Shown piece after piece: positions 34,213 through 42,636 of a stretch of 64,000 bases of DNA. This stretch comes from Bog-257 sp963846715 (GTDB lineage: Bacteria; Acidobacteriota; Terriglobia; Terriglobales; Acidobacteriaceae). The stretch is from positions 186,001 through 250,000 of the forward strand of contig CAWJXA010000007.1 of the NCBI GenBank assembly GCA_963846715.1, read 5' to 3'. The position numbers were made by a program, and so were the translations under genes. Positions within the stretch are counted from its first letter, which is position 1, and each line of letters starts with the position of its first letter. Under the pieces are notes generated by a model that saw only the letters and a program-made list of their open reading frames with translations, did not search any database and was not told the origin of the DNA.

Positions 34213-34752
34213 TCAATCTACAAAGGCGAGCTGCTTCGCCTCATCCGATGATTCACTTCGCTCCTTAAACCTCGCACCTTCCAGCTTCAGCAGAAACGCC
34301 TTCACCGGAAGTCCGCCGCCATATCCTCCGAGATAGCAACCAGCCGCGAGCACCCGATGGCAAGGCACGATAATGGCGATGGGATTGTAATGGTTCGCTT
34401 GTCCGACGGCGCGAAAGCCCTTGGGACTGCCAACCGCCCGCGCGATGTCGGCATACGAGCAGGTTTCGCCGTAGGGAGTCTCTAGCAACCGGTTCCAGCA
34501 GCGCTTGTAGAATTCCGTGCCGCGAAGATCAAGCGCTAAGTCAAAATTGCGGCGCTTGCCGGCGAAGTACTCATGCAGTTGATGCTTGACCGCGTGAGTG
34601 CGAGCTTCCGATTCCTTCCACTGAACTTGCTGGCCGCCGATTTTTTGCGGCAGCCCACGATCGAATTCCAGCGCCACTAGCGCCTGTTCCGAAACTCCAA
34701 TCAGCAGCGGCCCCACCGGCGATTGCATGCGAGAGTAATAAAGCGTTTCCAC
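34213..34752 (-). CDS. ogt: Methylated-DNA-protein-cysteine methyltransferase
   Basis: 179 residues from GTG 34752 with GGAG upstream. The N-terminal alpha/beta domain (YYSRMQSPVGPLLIGVSEQA) precedes the DNA-binding/active-site domain: GTEFYKRCWNRLLETPYGET, CSYADIARAVGSPKGFRAVG and the acceptor cysteine in AIIVPCHRVLAAG, followed by LGGYGGGLPVKAFLL. It removes alkyl groups from O6 of guanine in a suicide reaction. Motifs and length are those of a full Ogt-type enzyme. The 12 bases after the stop are repeat DNA. Confidence 0.95.
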   Translation of the reverse strand: METLYYSRMQSPVGPLLIGVSEQALVALEFDRGLPQKIGGQQVQWKESEARTHAVKHQLHEYFAGKRRNFDLALDLRGTEFYKRCWNRLLETPYGETCSYADIARAVGSPKGFRAVGQANHYNPIAIIVPCHRVLAAGCYLGGYGGGLPVKAFLLKLEGARFKERSESSDEAKQLAFVD

Positions 34753-34856
34753 GGGCTCATCTCCGTCACAAGGCTACCACTCTTGCCGTTTGCAGTGGGT
34801 TCCTTGCAAGATCGCCTGTGGGTGTAATGACCCGATTACGGCTATCCTCAACAGAA

Positions 34857-34878
34857 GAGCCGCTCCCGTGAGCGGCTC
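34857..34878 (-). terminator. Probable terminator of the DUF1254 gene
   Basis: GAGCCGCT and AGCGGCTC form a perfect 8-bp stem with loop CCCGTG. On the minus strand it lies about 25 bases beyond the stop codon at 34903 and is followed by TTCTGTT, a weak T-tract. Confidence 0.55.
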
Positions 34879-34902
34879 CCTTGGTTGGGCACGTTATATT
34901 GA

Positions 34903-36336
34903 CTACTGCGCGACTCTGACCGTTGGTGGTTTCCACGAACCGTCAATGATTGACGGCGGAGTCTCCTTCGGCCAGTACAGACGCATCATCGGAATAAACT
35001 GCGCTTTCGGAGCCGGCAACCAGTTCGCTTCTTTCGCTTTTCCCGGCGAGTCGGCTTGGAGATACAGGTCAACCGAGCCATCCGGATTGGCGACGAACTT
35101 GTTGCGTGCGCTCAGGGTGTAACGGTTCAGCGGATTCGGGACGAAGAAATAGTCCTTGTCATACATCGTGATGGACCAGAAGCCGTTCACCGGTGGCATC
35201 TGGCCTTTGTCGAAGTGGATGACATACTTCTTGGAAGCGCCGTCATACTCATGACCGTCGGCATCTTTCTGGGTCGTGGGATAGATTGCATCCTGCGGAC
35301 GGTTCGCACCTAAGCCGATGGCAGTAACGAGTGCCCTTTGGATGTAGTTCGTTCCGTATACACCGATATCCCTGGTGAGATACGTCCAACCGTTCACCGG
35401 CTCTGCCGCCTTCTTGAAGTACTCCATGATTTTTACCTGCGCCAGTTTGGGCACGCCCTTAATGAGTTCTTTGTCGAAGGCGCCTAGCTTGCTGGGATCG
35501 AAGTCCTTTCCGGGCTCCAGACCGATGGCCTTCATCTTCTCAACCATGGGCGCATCGGCAGCGGCGGGTGGGTTCGTCTTCATCAACCGTGCGAGATAAT
35601 TGAAGTAGTCGTTGACGCTCAGTGCATCCACCTGGTCGCGTACACCCGTCTTCATGTCGAAGCTGGCATCCACGGGACCGGGCACCGGCGTGTAGGGCTT
35701 GCCATAGGAGCTAAGCGGCACCAGCGAGAACTTGTCCTGCAGGGCGTGGACTTTGTTGTAATCGTCTGGCGTACCAGTGCAGTAAATTCGGCCGAGGATC
35801 CAAACCAGCCCCGTCGGCGACTTGTACTCCGTGACTCCCGCGGGCAACGTGCCTGACCAGCCCGGTCCGGTGATGGCGTACTTCTGCGCCTTGCCGCCGG
35901 TGGTGCGCTTGCCGGGAACCTGGAACACGTCGGTCCAGCCGCTCAGCATGGGCAACAGGTAATAGCGATCACCCATGTCGGGGACAGTGAAGATCCATGG
36001 CTCGTTCGAAACATCGAGCCAGGCAGTTGTGTAGAGTGTATCGGCGTTGGGAGCGGTAACAGCGTGGTAGTCCACCGCCGGATAGGTGCGCATTCTGACG
36101 AGCTGACCCATCGGCGCGTGTCCGGCATCGGGCATAGCGACATTGGTCATCTGACGGCGCGTCATGTCCATCGTCACTAACGGATAGCCGTAGACGTAAA
36201 CGTCCACGGCGTCTTGTACCGCTTTCTCGGCACCCGGCGACGATTGCCCGCCGCCCGCCGATCCTGGTTTTGAGTTGCAACCGATCAACGTGACTAGAAT
36301 TGCAATCGAAAGACAACAGAGCAGCTTGCGGTGCAT
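34903..36336 (-). CDS. DUF1254/DUF1214 lipoprotein
   Basis: 477 residues from ATG 36336, with AAGGAG five bases upstream. A lipobox (AILVTLIGC) predicts lipid attachment. Residues about 45-180 are DUF1254 (DVYVYGYPLVTMDMTRRQMT, NADTLYTTAWLDVSNEPWIF, RYYLLPMLSGWTDVF) and residues about 365-470 are DUF1214 (PVNGFWSITMYDKDYFFVPN, YTLSARNKFVANPDGSVDLY, NWLPAPKAQFIPMMRLYWPK). The family is widespread and exported; its enzymatic role is unproven. The gene is monocistronic, with its own terminator. Confidence 0.93.
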   Translation of the reverse strand: MHRKLLCCLSIAILVTLIGCNSKPGSAGGGQSSPGAEKAVQDAVDVYVYGYPLVTMDMTRRQMTNVAMPDAGHAPMGQLVRMRTYPAVDYHAVTAPNADTLYTTAWLDVSNEPWIFTVPDMGDRYYLLPMLSGWTDVFQVPGKRTTGGKAQKYAITGPGWSGTLPAGVTEYKSPTGLVWILGRIYCTGTPDDYNKVHALQDKFSLVPLSSYGKPYTPVPGPVDASFDMKTGVRDQVDALSVNDYFNYLARLMKTNPPAAADAPMVEKMKAIGLEPGKDFDPSKLGAFDKELIKGVPKLAQVKIMEYFKKAAEPVNGWTYLTRDIGVYGTNYIQRALVTAIGLGANRPQDAIYPTTQKDADGHEYDGASKKYVIHFDKGQMPPVNGFWSITMYDKDYFFVPNPLNRYTLSARNKFVANPDGSVDLYLQADSPGKAKEANWLPAPKAQFIPMMRLYWPKETPPSIIDGSWKPPTVRVAQ

Positions 36337-36542
36337 AAATGCTCCTTGGAATAGCAAAATAGCAGGACAGATTTGTGCTAAGGGCAACAGCCTAGACGAA
36401 ATTAACAATGGGTGGAACTAGCACTATTCGCAGGAGGTAAGGGAAAAAATGCCAGAAGCCTTGACGGGCAAGGGCGTGCCATCCCCTTTACACTCGTCTT
36501 GGCCAGGCGTTTAGTCGCGACCCATTTTGGAACGACTCCAAC

Positions 36543-36577
36543 AACAAAAAAACAAAACCCCTCGCTTTCGCGAGGGG
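36543..36577 (-). terminator. Strong Rho-independent terminator of the OmpA-family gene
   Basis: CCCCTCGC (36558-36565) and GCGAGGGG (36570-36577) form a stem with loop TTTC. On the minus strand it is followed by TTTTGTTTTTTTGTTG. It lies about 25 bases beyond the stop at 36602. Confidence 0.92.
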
Positions 36578-36601
36578 CTTCGTCAGGTTGCGATTCGGTT
36601 A

Positions 36602-37627
36602 TTACTGTGGTTGCGGTGGTGTGCTGGTTGTTGGAGAAGAGGTCATGCTGTTCGACTTAGGTTGCGTTGGAGTGGCCTGGTAACTGGATGGTGCCGAATA
36701 GTTGCTTTGCGGCGCCTGACTGTTGGGCGTCATCTCGCCGTTCGGCTGGTTCATCGCGGCGAGCTGGTCGACGTTGTTCTTCAGCAGGCTGACCTCCACG
36801 CGATTGCCGTGCGCAGGCTTGGTTGCAGTGTCGTCTGTCGACGCCACGCTAGCATTGCCCATTCCCAACACGAATACGCGATACACGGGAATCTCATTCT
36901 TCTCCACCAGGTAGCGCACCACGGAATTCGCCATCGCCTGCGAGTTTGCAATACCAACCCGCCCGTTGCTCGGCGAAAAACCCTGCACCTGGATGATGTA
37001 GCCCTTCTGGTCTTTCAAGTTGGTGGTCATCCCGTCGAGCGCCTCTTTGGCCTTCGGGCTCAGCGCCGTTTGGCCTGACCGGAAGCGAATCTCGGTCTCA
37101 TTGGTGGGCTGATACTGGTCGATGTTGCCCACCACTTGCTCCACGGTGTTCAAACGATTACTCGCCTGCAGTGCGGTCTGGTTAGCCTGCTGGGCACGAT
37201 TGCCGGCATCGGTGGCGTGCCGGTCAGCGGTCGCCGCTTGCGCGGAAGCCTGGCGGATACCTTCCTGCGCGCGCGCATCGACGTCCTTAATCTGCTTCGC
37301 GTTCGCTGCGGTGAGATCGTCAAGTTCGTTTACTCGGTTGCGGATCGGGCTCAGCTGCCGCTGCACATACTTCTTGCGGGCAAACGGGTTCAGCTTTCCC
37401 CAGAATCCCTGGCGCATATCTGGCTCAAGCGGCTGATGCGCCGTCATGTTCTGATCAGAGTTAGCGTTCTGATCGCTGACGCTCTGGCTCGAAGATGTCG
37501 AGGGTTGCGAGCTGCTCTCCGACGCCGTGGCGGCGGGCTGCTGATTGTCGGCCGGCGTTTGCTGGGCCATTGCCGGCAACATCAGGCTGGCGGCCAACGG
37601 CAGAATTAAGAGAATTCGCGACTTCAT
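36602..37627 (-). CDS. OmpA-family outer-membrane/peptidoglycan-associated protein
   Basis: 341 residues from ATG 37627 with GGAGGAATTA upstream. A signal peptide (ILLILPLAASLMLPAMAQ) is followed by a Gln/Ser-rich linker and a heptad-rich region (NRVNELDDLTAANAKQIKDV ... QAANQ-type repeats, residues 95-165) resembling an Lpp-like coiled coil. The OmpA domain spans about 180-290 (FRSGQTALSPKAKEALDGMT, IQVQGFSPSNGRVGIANSQA, YRVFVLGMGNAS, HGNRVEVSLL). The usual Asp/Arg peptidoglycan contacts are partly replaced. The tail is Ser/Pro/Thr-rich. It probably links the envelope to the cell wall. Confidence 0.87.
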   Translation of the reverse strand: MKSRILLILPLAASLMLPAMAQQTPADNQQPAATASESSSQPSTSSSQSVSDQNANSDQNMTAHQPLEPDMRQGFWGKLNPFARKKYVQRQLSPIRNRVNELDDLTAANAKQIKDVDARAQEGIRQASAQAATADRHATDAGNRAQQANQTALQASNRLNTVEQVVGNIDQYQPTNETEIRFRSGQTALSPKAKEALDGMTTNLKDQKGYIIQVQGFSPSNGRVGIANSQAMANSVVRYLVEKNEIPVYRVFVLGMGNASVASTDDTATKPAHGNRVEVSLLKNNVDQLAAMNQPNGEMTPNSQAPQSNYSAPSSYQATPTQPKSNSMTSSPTTSTPPQPQ

Positions 37628-38084
37628 TAATTCCTCCAAAATCCTTTGGCACGAGGTGCCTATCCTGTCGGCTGCGCGTTCCCAAATCGTTGGGGCCACA
37701 AATCAAGCCGCGCGCCAACCCTTATCTCTATACAACTCGACTGCCAAAGCCAGAGATTCCGATGACACCTAAGCCTTTTGTTTTCAACGCCCCAATAGAC
37801 GAGCTATTTACTGCTGCGGTAACGGCCGGGTAGGAACGGGAGGCGACAGGTAATTGTTACAGCGAGCCTCAAAGTGAAGGCTTAAGGCGGCCTCGAGCAA
37901 AAACGGGAATCCGGTTTTCGGCGGAGAAATCAGGGTTTCCGGCATAGGCTCACAGGCCTGCTGCATCTCTATTTTTTCTACCGTCCACTTCCGTTCGCAC
38001 TCCCAAACCCCGATCAGGACAACACCGGCTTGCGCGCAGTCCTCTAACTTAGCGAACGCAAAATTGAAAGTCTGAGGAGACCTT
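37628..38084. other. Intergenic region between divergent genes
   Basis: About 450 bases separating the leftward OmpA-family gene from the rightward small-domain pair. No gene, repeat copy or clear promoter recognised; short frames here have no supporting composition. Confidence 0.35.
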
Positions 38085-38648
38085 ATGCAGATGGATCCCA
38101 AGATTCTGGGTCTCATCGTGGTAGCCATTGTGGTGATCGCAATCGTGATTGCCGTGGCTATAGCGCAACGGAGAAAAGCCGCTCTCCGCCAGCGCTTCGG
38201 TGGTGAGTATGAACGAGCGGTGCGGGAGCGTGGATCGGAGCGGGAAGCACAAACCCTGCTTCATGAGCGCGAAAACCGCGTGGAGAAGTTTAATATTCGC
38301 CGGCTTGATGCCCCGGAACGCCAACGATATGCCGAGCGGTGGCGCACGGTGCAGTCCCGCTTTGTAGACGATCCCAGAGGAGCTGTCATTGACGCCGATG
38401 ACACGGTTGCATCGCTGATGGGCGCTCTTGGATATCCCATGGCAGATTTCGAGCAGCGGGCGGCCGACCTTTCGGTTGACCATGCTCACGTAGTGGATAA
38501 CTACCGCGCAGCCCATGAAATCGCAGTGCGGCATCGGCAAGGCCAGGCGACGACTGAAGACCTGCGCCAGGCAATGATTTACTACCGGTCGCTTTTTGAG
38601 GACCTTTTAGACGGACGAAAGTCCGAAGCAATTAGAGAGGTTGCATGA
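38085..38648 (+). CDS. Membrane-anchored member of a small-domain gene pair
   Basis: 187 residues from ATG 38085 with AGGAGACC upstream. A single N-terminal helix (ILGLIVVAIVVIAIVIAVAI) is followed by a charged helical region. A conserved block then occurs: ERWRTVQSRFVDDPRGAVID, ADDTVASLMGALGYP, and a C-terminal TTEDLRQAMIYYRSLFEDLL. The same block is in the next gene. I know this block from hypothetical proteins of Actinobacteria and Acidobacteria but not with a named function. Its stop overlaps the next start (ATGA). Confidence 0.85.
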   Translation: MQMDPKILGLIVVAIVVIAIVIAVAIAQRRKAALRQRFGGEYERAVRERGSEREAQTLLHERENRVEKFNIRRLDAPERQRYAERWRTVQSRFVDDPRGAVIDADDTVASLMGALGYPMADFEQRAADLSVDHAHVVDNYRAAHEIAVRHRQGQATTEDLRQAMIYYRSLFEDLLDGRKSEAIREVA

Positions 38649-39196
38649 TGGCGGAACTGAAGAGAAAAGATGACGAACTTACCACTGCCGATCTCGCCGG
38701 ACGTCCTGAAAAAGCGCGCGAACCCCAAGATCGCCCTCAGTTGGTGCGCGATCAACCACCCCAGCAACCGGATTACAACGCCACTTCTCCGGTCCAACGA
38801 CGTAATCCGGCGAACGAGCCTCGCTTGCCAATCGACCGCCCTGAAATGGCTAACGCCGCAGCAACGCCAAGTTCGACTGCCGAGCGCAACCAACCAGGTT
38901 CCATCACGTCCAGCACCGCAAATCAACCCACTCCTCTGTTTTCCCAATCGGAGGTTGGCGACTTTCGCTCCCGCTGGGGAAATATTCAAGCAGCATTCGT
39001 AGATGAGCCGCGCCGCGCAGTGGAGGATGCCGACAACCTGGTCGCTTCACTCATGAAGAAGTTGGCCGAGGGCTTTGCCAATGAACGCGAGCGCCTGGAG
39101 AAGCAGTGGGACCGCGGAGATAACGTATCCACGGAAGATCTGCGAGTGGCGCTCCAACGCTACCGTTCCTTCTTTGATCGTCTGTTGAAGGTGTAG
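38645..39196 (+). CDS. Soluble partner of the small-domain gene pair
   Basis: 183 residues from ATG 38645 (a second ATG follows directly). There is no signal peptide or membrane segment. Residues 1-95 are polar, Pro/Gln/Thr-rich and probably disordered. Residues about 100-183 repeat the domain of the upstream protein: RSRWGNIQAAFVDEPRRAVE, DADNLVASLMKKLAEGF, and STEDLRVALQRYRSFFDRLL. Translational coupling and shared domain suggest the two proteins form a complex, one anchored and one soluble. Function unknown. Confidence 0.85.
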   Translation: MMAELKRKDDELTTADLAGRPEKAREPQDRPQLVRDQPPQQPDYNATSPVQRRNPANEPRLPIDRPEMANAAATPSSTAERNQPGSITSSTANQPTPLFSQSEVGDFRSRWGNIQAAFVDEPRRAVEDADNLVASLMKKLAEGFANERERLEKQWDRGDNVSTEDLRVALQRYRSFFDRLLKV

Positions 39197-39207
39197 CTCT
39201 TCACTCG

Positions 39208-39240
39208 CCTGGGACTGTGCGGGAATGGCACAGTCCCAGG
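39208..39240. terminator. Perfect 13-bp hairpin between convergent genes
   Basis: CCTGGGACTGTGC (39208-39220) and GCACAGTCCCAGG (39228-39240) pair perfectly around a 7-base loop. It lies between the ends of the rightward small-domain pair and the leftward glycan operon. There is no T-run, so termination is plausible but not certain; the GGACTGTG arm resembles an inner arm of the 3.5-kb repeat. Confidence 0.55.
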
Positions 39241-39270
39241 CTAAAGCAGTCCCCGCTTTTTCGCGTTTAT

Positions 39271-40035
39271 TTATGAAACCGTTTCCAGGTCGGCTATGAC
39301 CTGCGCACGTATCATGGAGAGCGCTCGAGCCATCGCGTTTTCCACCTCACGCTTTGCCTGAGGCAGCGGTAGCGGCGGGATGATTGTCATGCAATCCACA
39401 ATGCCCGCGAGCCGGGAATATGCCCGCCTGCATTCGTGCATGAAGTCGGTGGGGTATTCGGGCTTGCGCGCGCGGGCCACTTCCGGATCGGCGTCGAGCA
39501 GATAAGCGACATCGGGCCTGGGAACACATGCCGCGACTATCCGAACGAAAATCCTGCTGATGAAATTAGAGAGTGGCAGATTGGCCAGCTCATCATAGAT
39601 GTAGCGATCCAGAATTATGACATCGGCTCCGCCGTGGCCAGCTCGTCGAATCACCATCGCAAGGTGGATCGCATCGAGAAAATACAGTGCGTGCCGGACG
39701 ATGCTCAAATACCACTTGCGCACATTCTTATCTTGCCGGTTGACCGGGCGATCCGGTGCGCCGATACCCTTCTCGCTGCCGTACACACGGTGGACGAAGC
39801 CTTCGCGATACCGGCTCAGCACAACCACATCGTCCCAGAACGCAAGTAATTCCGTGGTCAACCCGCGCGCCCGCAACCACTCCTGCAGGCTTTCGATCTG
39901 CGTGCTCTTGCCCGAGCCGTCCAGCCCGGAAAATGAAACCAGCACCGGCTTGCCATGTCGAGTTGACGAAGCGTTCTGCACATTCAAATTCCCGGGCAAA
40001 TTCCCGGGCGCAAGATTTTCGTTGTGCCTCACCAA
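39271..40035 (-). CDS. Thymidylate-kinase-like P-loop protein of the glycan operon
   Basis: 254 residues from TTG 40035 (GTG 40032 is an alternative). After a 30-residue lead comes a P-loop kinase fold: Walker A VSFSGLDGSGKSTQIESLQE, the lid-like RHALYFLDAIHLAMVIRRAG, and DVIILDRYIYDELANLPLSN with the Asp-Arg-Tyr of dTMP kinases. RPDVAYLLDADPEVARARKP follows. The fold is that of dTMP kinase, but the gene is the last of the glycan locus rather than beside DNA-replication genes. It may phosphorylate a lipid or sugar precursor; that is a guess. Confidence 0.8.
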   Translation of the reverse strand: MVRHNENLAPGNLPGNLNVQNASSTRHGKPVLVSFSGLDGSGKSTQIESLQEWLRARGLTTELLAFWDDVVVLSRYREGFVHRVYGSEKGIGAPDRPVNRQDKNVRKWYLSIVRHALYFLDAIHLAMVIRRAGHGGADVIILDRYIYDELANLPLSNFISRIFVRIVAACVPRPDVAYLLDADPEVARARKPEYPTDFMHECRRAYSRLAGIVDCMTIIPPLPLPQAKREVENAMARALSMIRAQVIADLETVS

Positions 40036-40068
40036 TTCGTTCCACCCTGCGTGACTAGCGCCAGCAAG

Positions 40069-40545
40069 TTACGGCTTGGCCGAAGTTCCCTTGGTGAGCG
40101 CGGCTACCGTGCCAATGGCTACGCCGGCAGCAGCAATCAGGCCAACTTTGATCAGTAACGACCTGCGTTGATTTTGTTTCGCGGGCGCAATGGCCTCTCC
40201 GGCCGGACGCGAAGCTGCCCCTCCAACTGTCGGCACGCCTTCAGCCGTGGCTGCACCTAAGGGCTCTTGCATCTGCTGCTCAGGTTTGGGTCGCGGCGCC
40301 GGAGTAGCAGGAACCGGTTCCGGAGCGATTCCCATATTCTGGTCGGGCTGGGCCGGTTGGCTCTGGCTCGGTACCGGCTGTAGCGGACCTTGCGAGGGAT
40401 CCACTGTCGTCCCGCTCTGCTGGGAGTTTTGCGGAGACGCCGGGTCTTGCTGCGGCAAGGCCTGCACGCACTCGGGAACTCCACACAGCGCCAGTCCAAC
40501 CACCAGCGTCATTATTTTAATCATCCATGGATGTTGAGCTTTCAT
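40069..40545 (-). CDS. Small exported Pro/Gln-rich protein with C-terminal membrane helix
   Basis: 158 residues from ATG 40545, preceded by GGAGC. A signal sequence (MIKIMTLVVGLALCGVPECV) is followed by about 80 residues of low-complexity Pro/Gln/Ser (VPSQSQPAQPDQNMGIAPEP). A basic stretch (KQNQRRS) and one hydrophobic helix (LLIKVGLIAAAGVAIGTVAA) close it. No domain recognised. Such small helix-tailed proteins are common in Acidobacteriota. It is spaced 41 and 33 bases from its operon neighbours. Confidence 0.72.
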   Translation of the reverse strand: MKAQHPWMIKIMTLVVGLALCGVPECVQALPQQDPASPQNSQQSGTTVDPSQGPLQPVPSQSQPAQPDQNMGIAPEPVPATPAPRPKPEQQMQEPLGAATAEGVPTVGGAASRPAGEAIAPAKQNQRRSLLIKVGLIAAAGVAIGTVAALTKGTSAKP

Positions 40546-40586
40546 CGGAAGCTCCTTCCAACAAGATTTTGATCGGGGCCCAGTTG

Positions 40587-41330
40587 CTATTTCGATTCAG
40601 TCAAAGCTTTCTCAGCGGCCACTGGCGTCAAAGCCGGCGACCTTGACGGAGCCGCCCGGTCGAGCAGCCGCTCCACATCGGCGTCGCGGTCGTAGAACAA
40701 GTTTCGTGCCCGATTGCGGCCGTAGCGCCACAGGTTCGGAACATTCGTCTGATACCAGCAAGACTCCGGCATGCGTTCCGAAAATCCACAGAACACTCGA
40801 AAGCGGCTCTGCAGAACCTCCGGTGATGCCAGCAGGGCTGCAGTCAAGCGATGGTTGCCCTCCAGTGTCGTCACCGGGTGTTTCTCATCAATTCCGATCA
40901 GCAAAACTGCACTGTCGTCGGGTGCAGTCCGCAAGCGATAACTCAAGGCCTGGACCTTGGCGATAAAGTCCTTCGTCCTTCCGTGGAAAGCGGTAGTCTT
41001 GATCCGCCGCACGATGTCCCGCAATAGAAAGTTTCCGTCCGCCACCTTGCGCCATTGCGCCCGGGGAAACACCCGAATCCGCTCCAGGTCGTCCGCTTCA
41101 ATTTGTACCTGCCACCATTGCGTGTCGGATGGCAGCTCTCTCCACATGTGTCCCCGGCGACGGAAGAGCAGGGCCCGGCGCAATGCATTGGCGGCTTCAT
41201 CAGTTATGTCGGCTCCCAGTACCAGGGTTTCGAACTGCTCCCGGTCGTGATGGAATTCCTCCTGATAGAACTCGTTCTTCAGGAACTCCGCGATGACCTC
41301 CGCTTCAGTAACGTGCCGTAGCCGCTGCAT
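40587..41330 (-). CDS. ParB/sulfiredoxin-like protein in the glycan operon
   Basis: 247 residues from ATG 41330 with AGGAGG four bases upstream. The central region contains VTTLEGNHRLTAALLA, which resembles the ParB/Srx phosphotransfer motif (G-N-H-R), preceded by VLLIGIDEKHP. Around it, WWQVQIEADDLERIRVFPRA and NVPNLWRYGRNRARNLFYDR are conserved-looking but unfamiliar. The gene overlaps the flippase gene by 26 bases. The ParB-like fold is a nucleotide-binding scaffold; involvement in glycan assembly is inferred only from position. Confidence 0.7.
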   Translation of the reverse strand: MQRLRHVTEAEVIAEFLKNEFYQEEFHHDREQFETLVLGADITDEAANALRRALLFRRRGHMWRELPSDTQWWQVQIEADDLERIRVFPRAQWRKVADGNFLLRDIVRRIKTTAFHGRTKDFIAKVQALSYRLRTAPDDSAVLLIGIDEKHPVTTLEGNHRLTAALLASPEVLQSRFRVFCGFSERMPESCWYQTNVPNLWRYGRNRARNLFYDRDADVERLLDRAAPSRSPALTPVAAEKALTESK

Positions 41331-42636
41331 GCAGCCTCCTGCCAGCTGTCGCCCACGTTCTAACGAAGGGAAAAGAAACCGCGAGCAACAGTAAGAGCCT
41401 TAGGACCTGTTGGACAACAATCACCTCCAGCAGGGTCGAGTGAAACCATGAAATTCCGATGACGATCAAACCGCTGACCACCAGTTGCAACCAACCCGTA
41501 TTGGCGATGCGCCGCGACATTTCGTAGGTGATCAGCACCACCGCGATCGCGTAGATGCCGGTCGCCGCTGCGTTCATGCTCAGCAGCAGGTTCAATCCGG
41601 CAACTGCAGTCGGGAAATGTGTCCCGAACAAAGACCGAAACACGACTTCAGGAAATGCGGCGAGCAGGAGTACGAACACGACCGACATTCCCGTGACCAT
41701 CAACAGTGGCAGCGCCAGCAAAGATCGTTCGCTGCCTTCCTCTCTGCTCTCGGCCGAGACTGGGAACATCGCACTCACGATGGACCACGCGCCAAAATAC
41801 AGCAGCCGCCCTACCAGTGCGATGGCCGCGTAAAGTCCGGCCACCTCGGGCTTGAAAAAGTGCTTCACCATCAAGATGTCAACGTTGCTGATGATGACCT
41901 GACCGACGAAGAAGACGATGGCCTGCATCGCTTCGCCCACGGGCGTCGGTTCCGCCAGTAACGCGCGGCCGCGAAGTTCCCTGGCCCCATCGGGCAGGCA
42001 GTACGCCAGCAACACCGAAATCGAAATCGCCGCCACCGCGCCCAAAACGCCGAAGCCAAGCTTGATAAGAACGATCGCGCCTACAAACTTCGTGATCGCC
42101 TCCGCTGCCATGTTCCAACTGAGACCTTTGAAGCGGCAGGTCCCTTGCAGCCCTCCGCGCTTCACTCCCAGTGGCACATAAATCGTCAGCCCAAAGGCGA
42201 GCAGGATAATGATCCACGGACTGGACAGCCGGAGGTAAGCGGTTAGAACCGAGCTGGCGGCCAGCATGAAGACGCCCAGGCCGACTCCGATGGTCCAGGC
42301 CCGCTTCCACAGCCTTTGGTAAACCGAAGCTTTGCCCTCCGCCGTTTCCTCTTTAGCAACCAGCTTGGTGCACACCAGTTGGAAGGCCAGGGTGATGGCC
42401 GACACCAGCATGAGAATGGTGACGGCGGCTGCCGCATGGCTGAAATCCGAAGGGCCCAACATTCGGGCCACGCCAATGTTGTAGCCAAAATTTGCCAGGC
42501 TTACGAAAACCGATCCGATGAGCAGGACAATGCTTCCGCCCAGAAACTTGGCGTGCAGGCCCCGTTTTGGCCGCAACGCGCTGTCGCAAACCTCTTCCGG
42601 AGGAAACTCCACCAACGTCTCTGGGTTCGTGGTCAT
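41305..42636 (-). CDS. Wzx-like oligosaccharide flippase
   Basis: 443 residues with 12-14 membrane helices typical of MOP-superfamily polysaccharide transporters: FLGGSIVLLIGSVFVSLANF, YNIGVARMLGPSDFSHAAAA, LVCTKLVAKEE and FFVGQVIISNVDILMVKHFF. The last motif, with NVDILMVKHF and P in FKPEVAGLYAAI, is characteristic. It would move lipid-linked glycans across the inner membrane. The start ATG overlaps the STAS stop (ATGA) and the end overlaps the next gene by 26 bases. Confidence 0.9.
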   Translation of the reverse strand: MTTNPETLVEFPPEEVCDSALRPKRGLHAKFLGGSIVLLIGSVFVSLANFGYNIGVARMLGPSDFSHAAAAVTILMLVSAITLAFQLVCTKLVAKEETAEGKASVYQRLWKRAWTIGVGLGVFMLAASSVLTAYLRLSSPWIIILLAFGLTIYVPLGVKRGGLQGTCRFKGLSWNMAAEAITKFVGAIVLIKLGFGVLGAVAAISISVLLAYCLPDGARELRGRALLAEPTPVGEAMQAIVFFVGQVIISNVDILMVKHFFKPEVAGLYAAIALVGRLLYFGAWSIVSAMFPVSAESREEGSERSLLALPLLMVTGMSVVFVLLLAAFPEVVFRSLFGTHFPTAVAGLNLLLSMNAAATGIYAIAVVLITYEMSRRIANTGWLQLVVSGLIVIGISWFHSTLLEVIVVQQVLRLLLLLAVSFPFVRTWATAGRRLHAAATARY

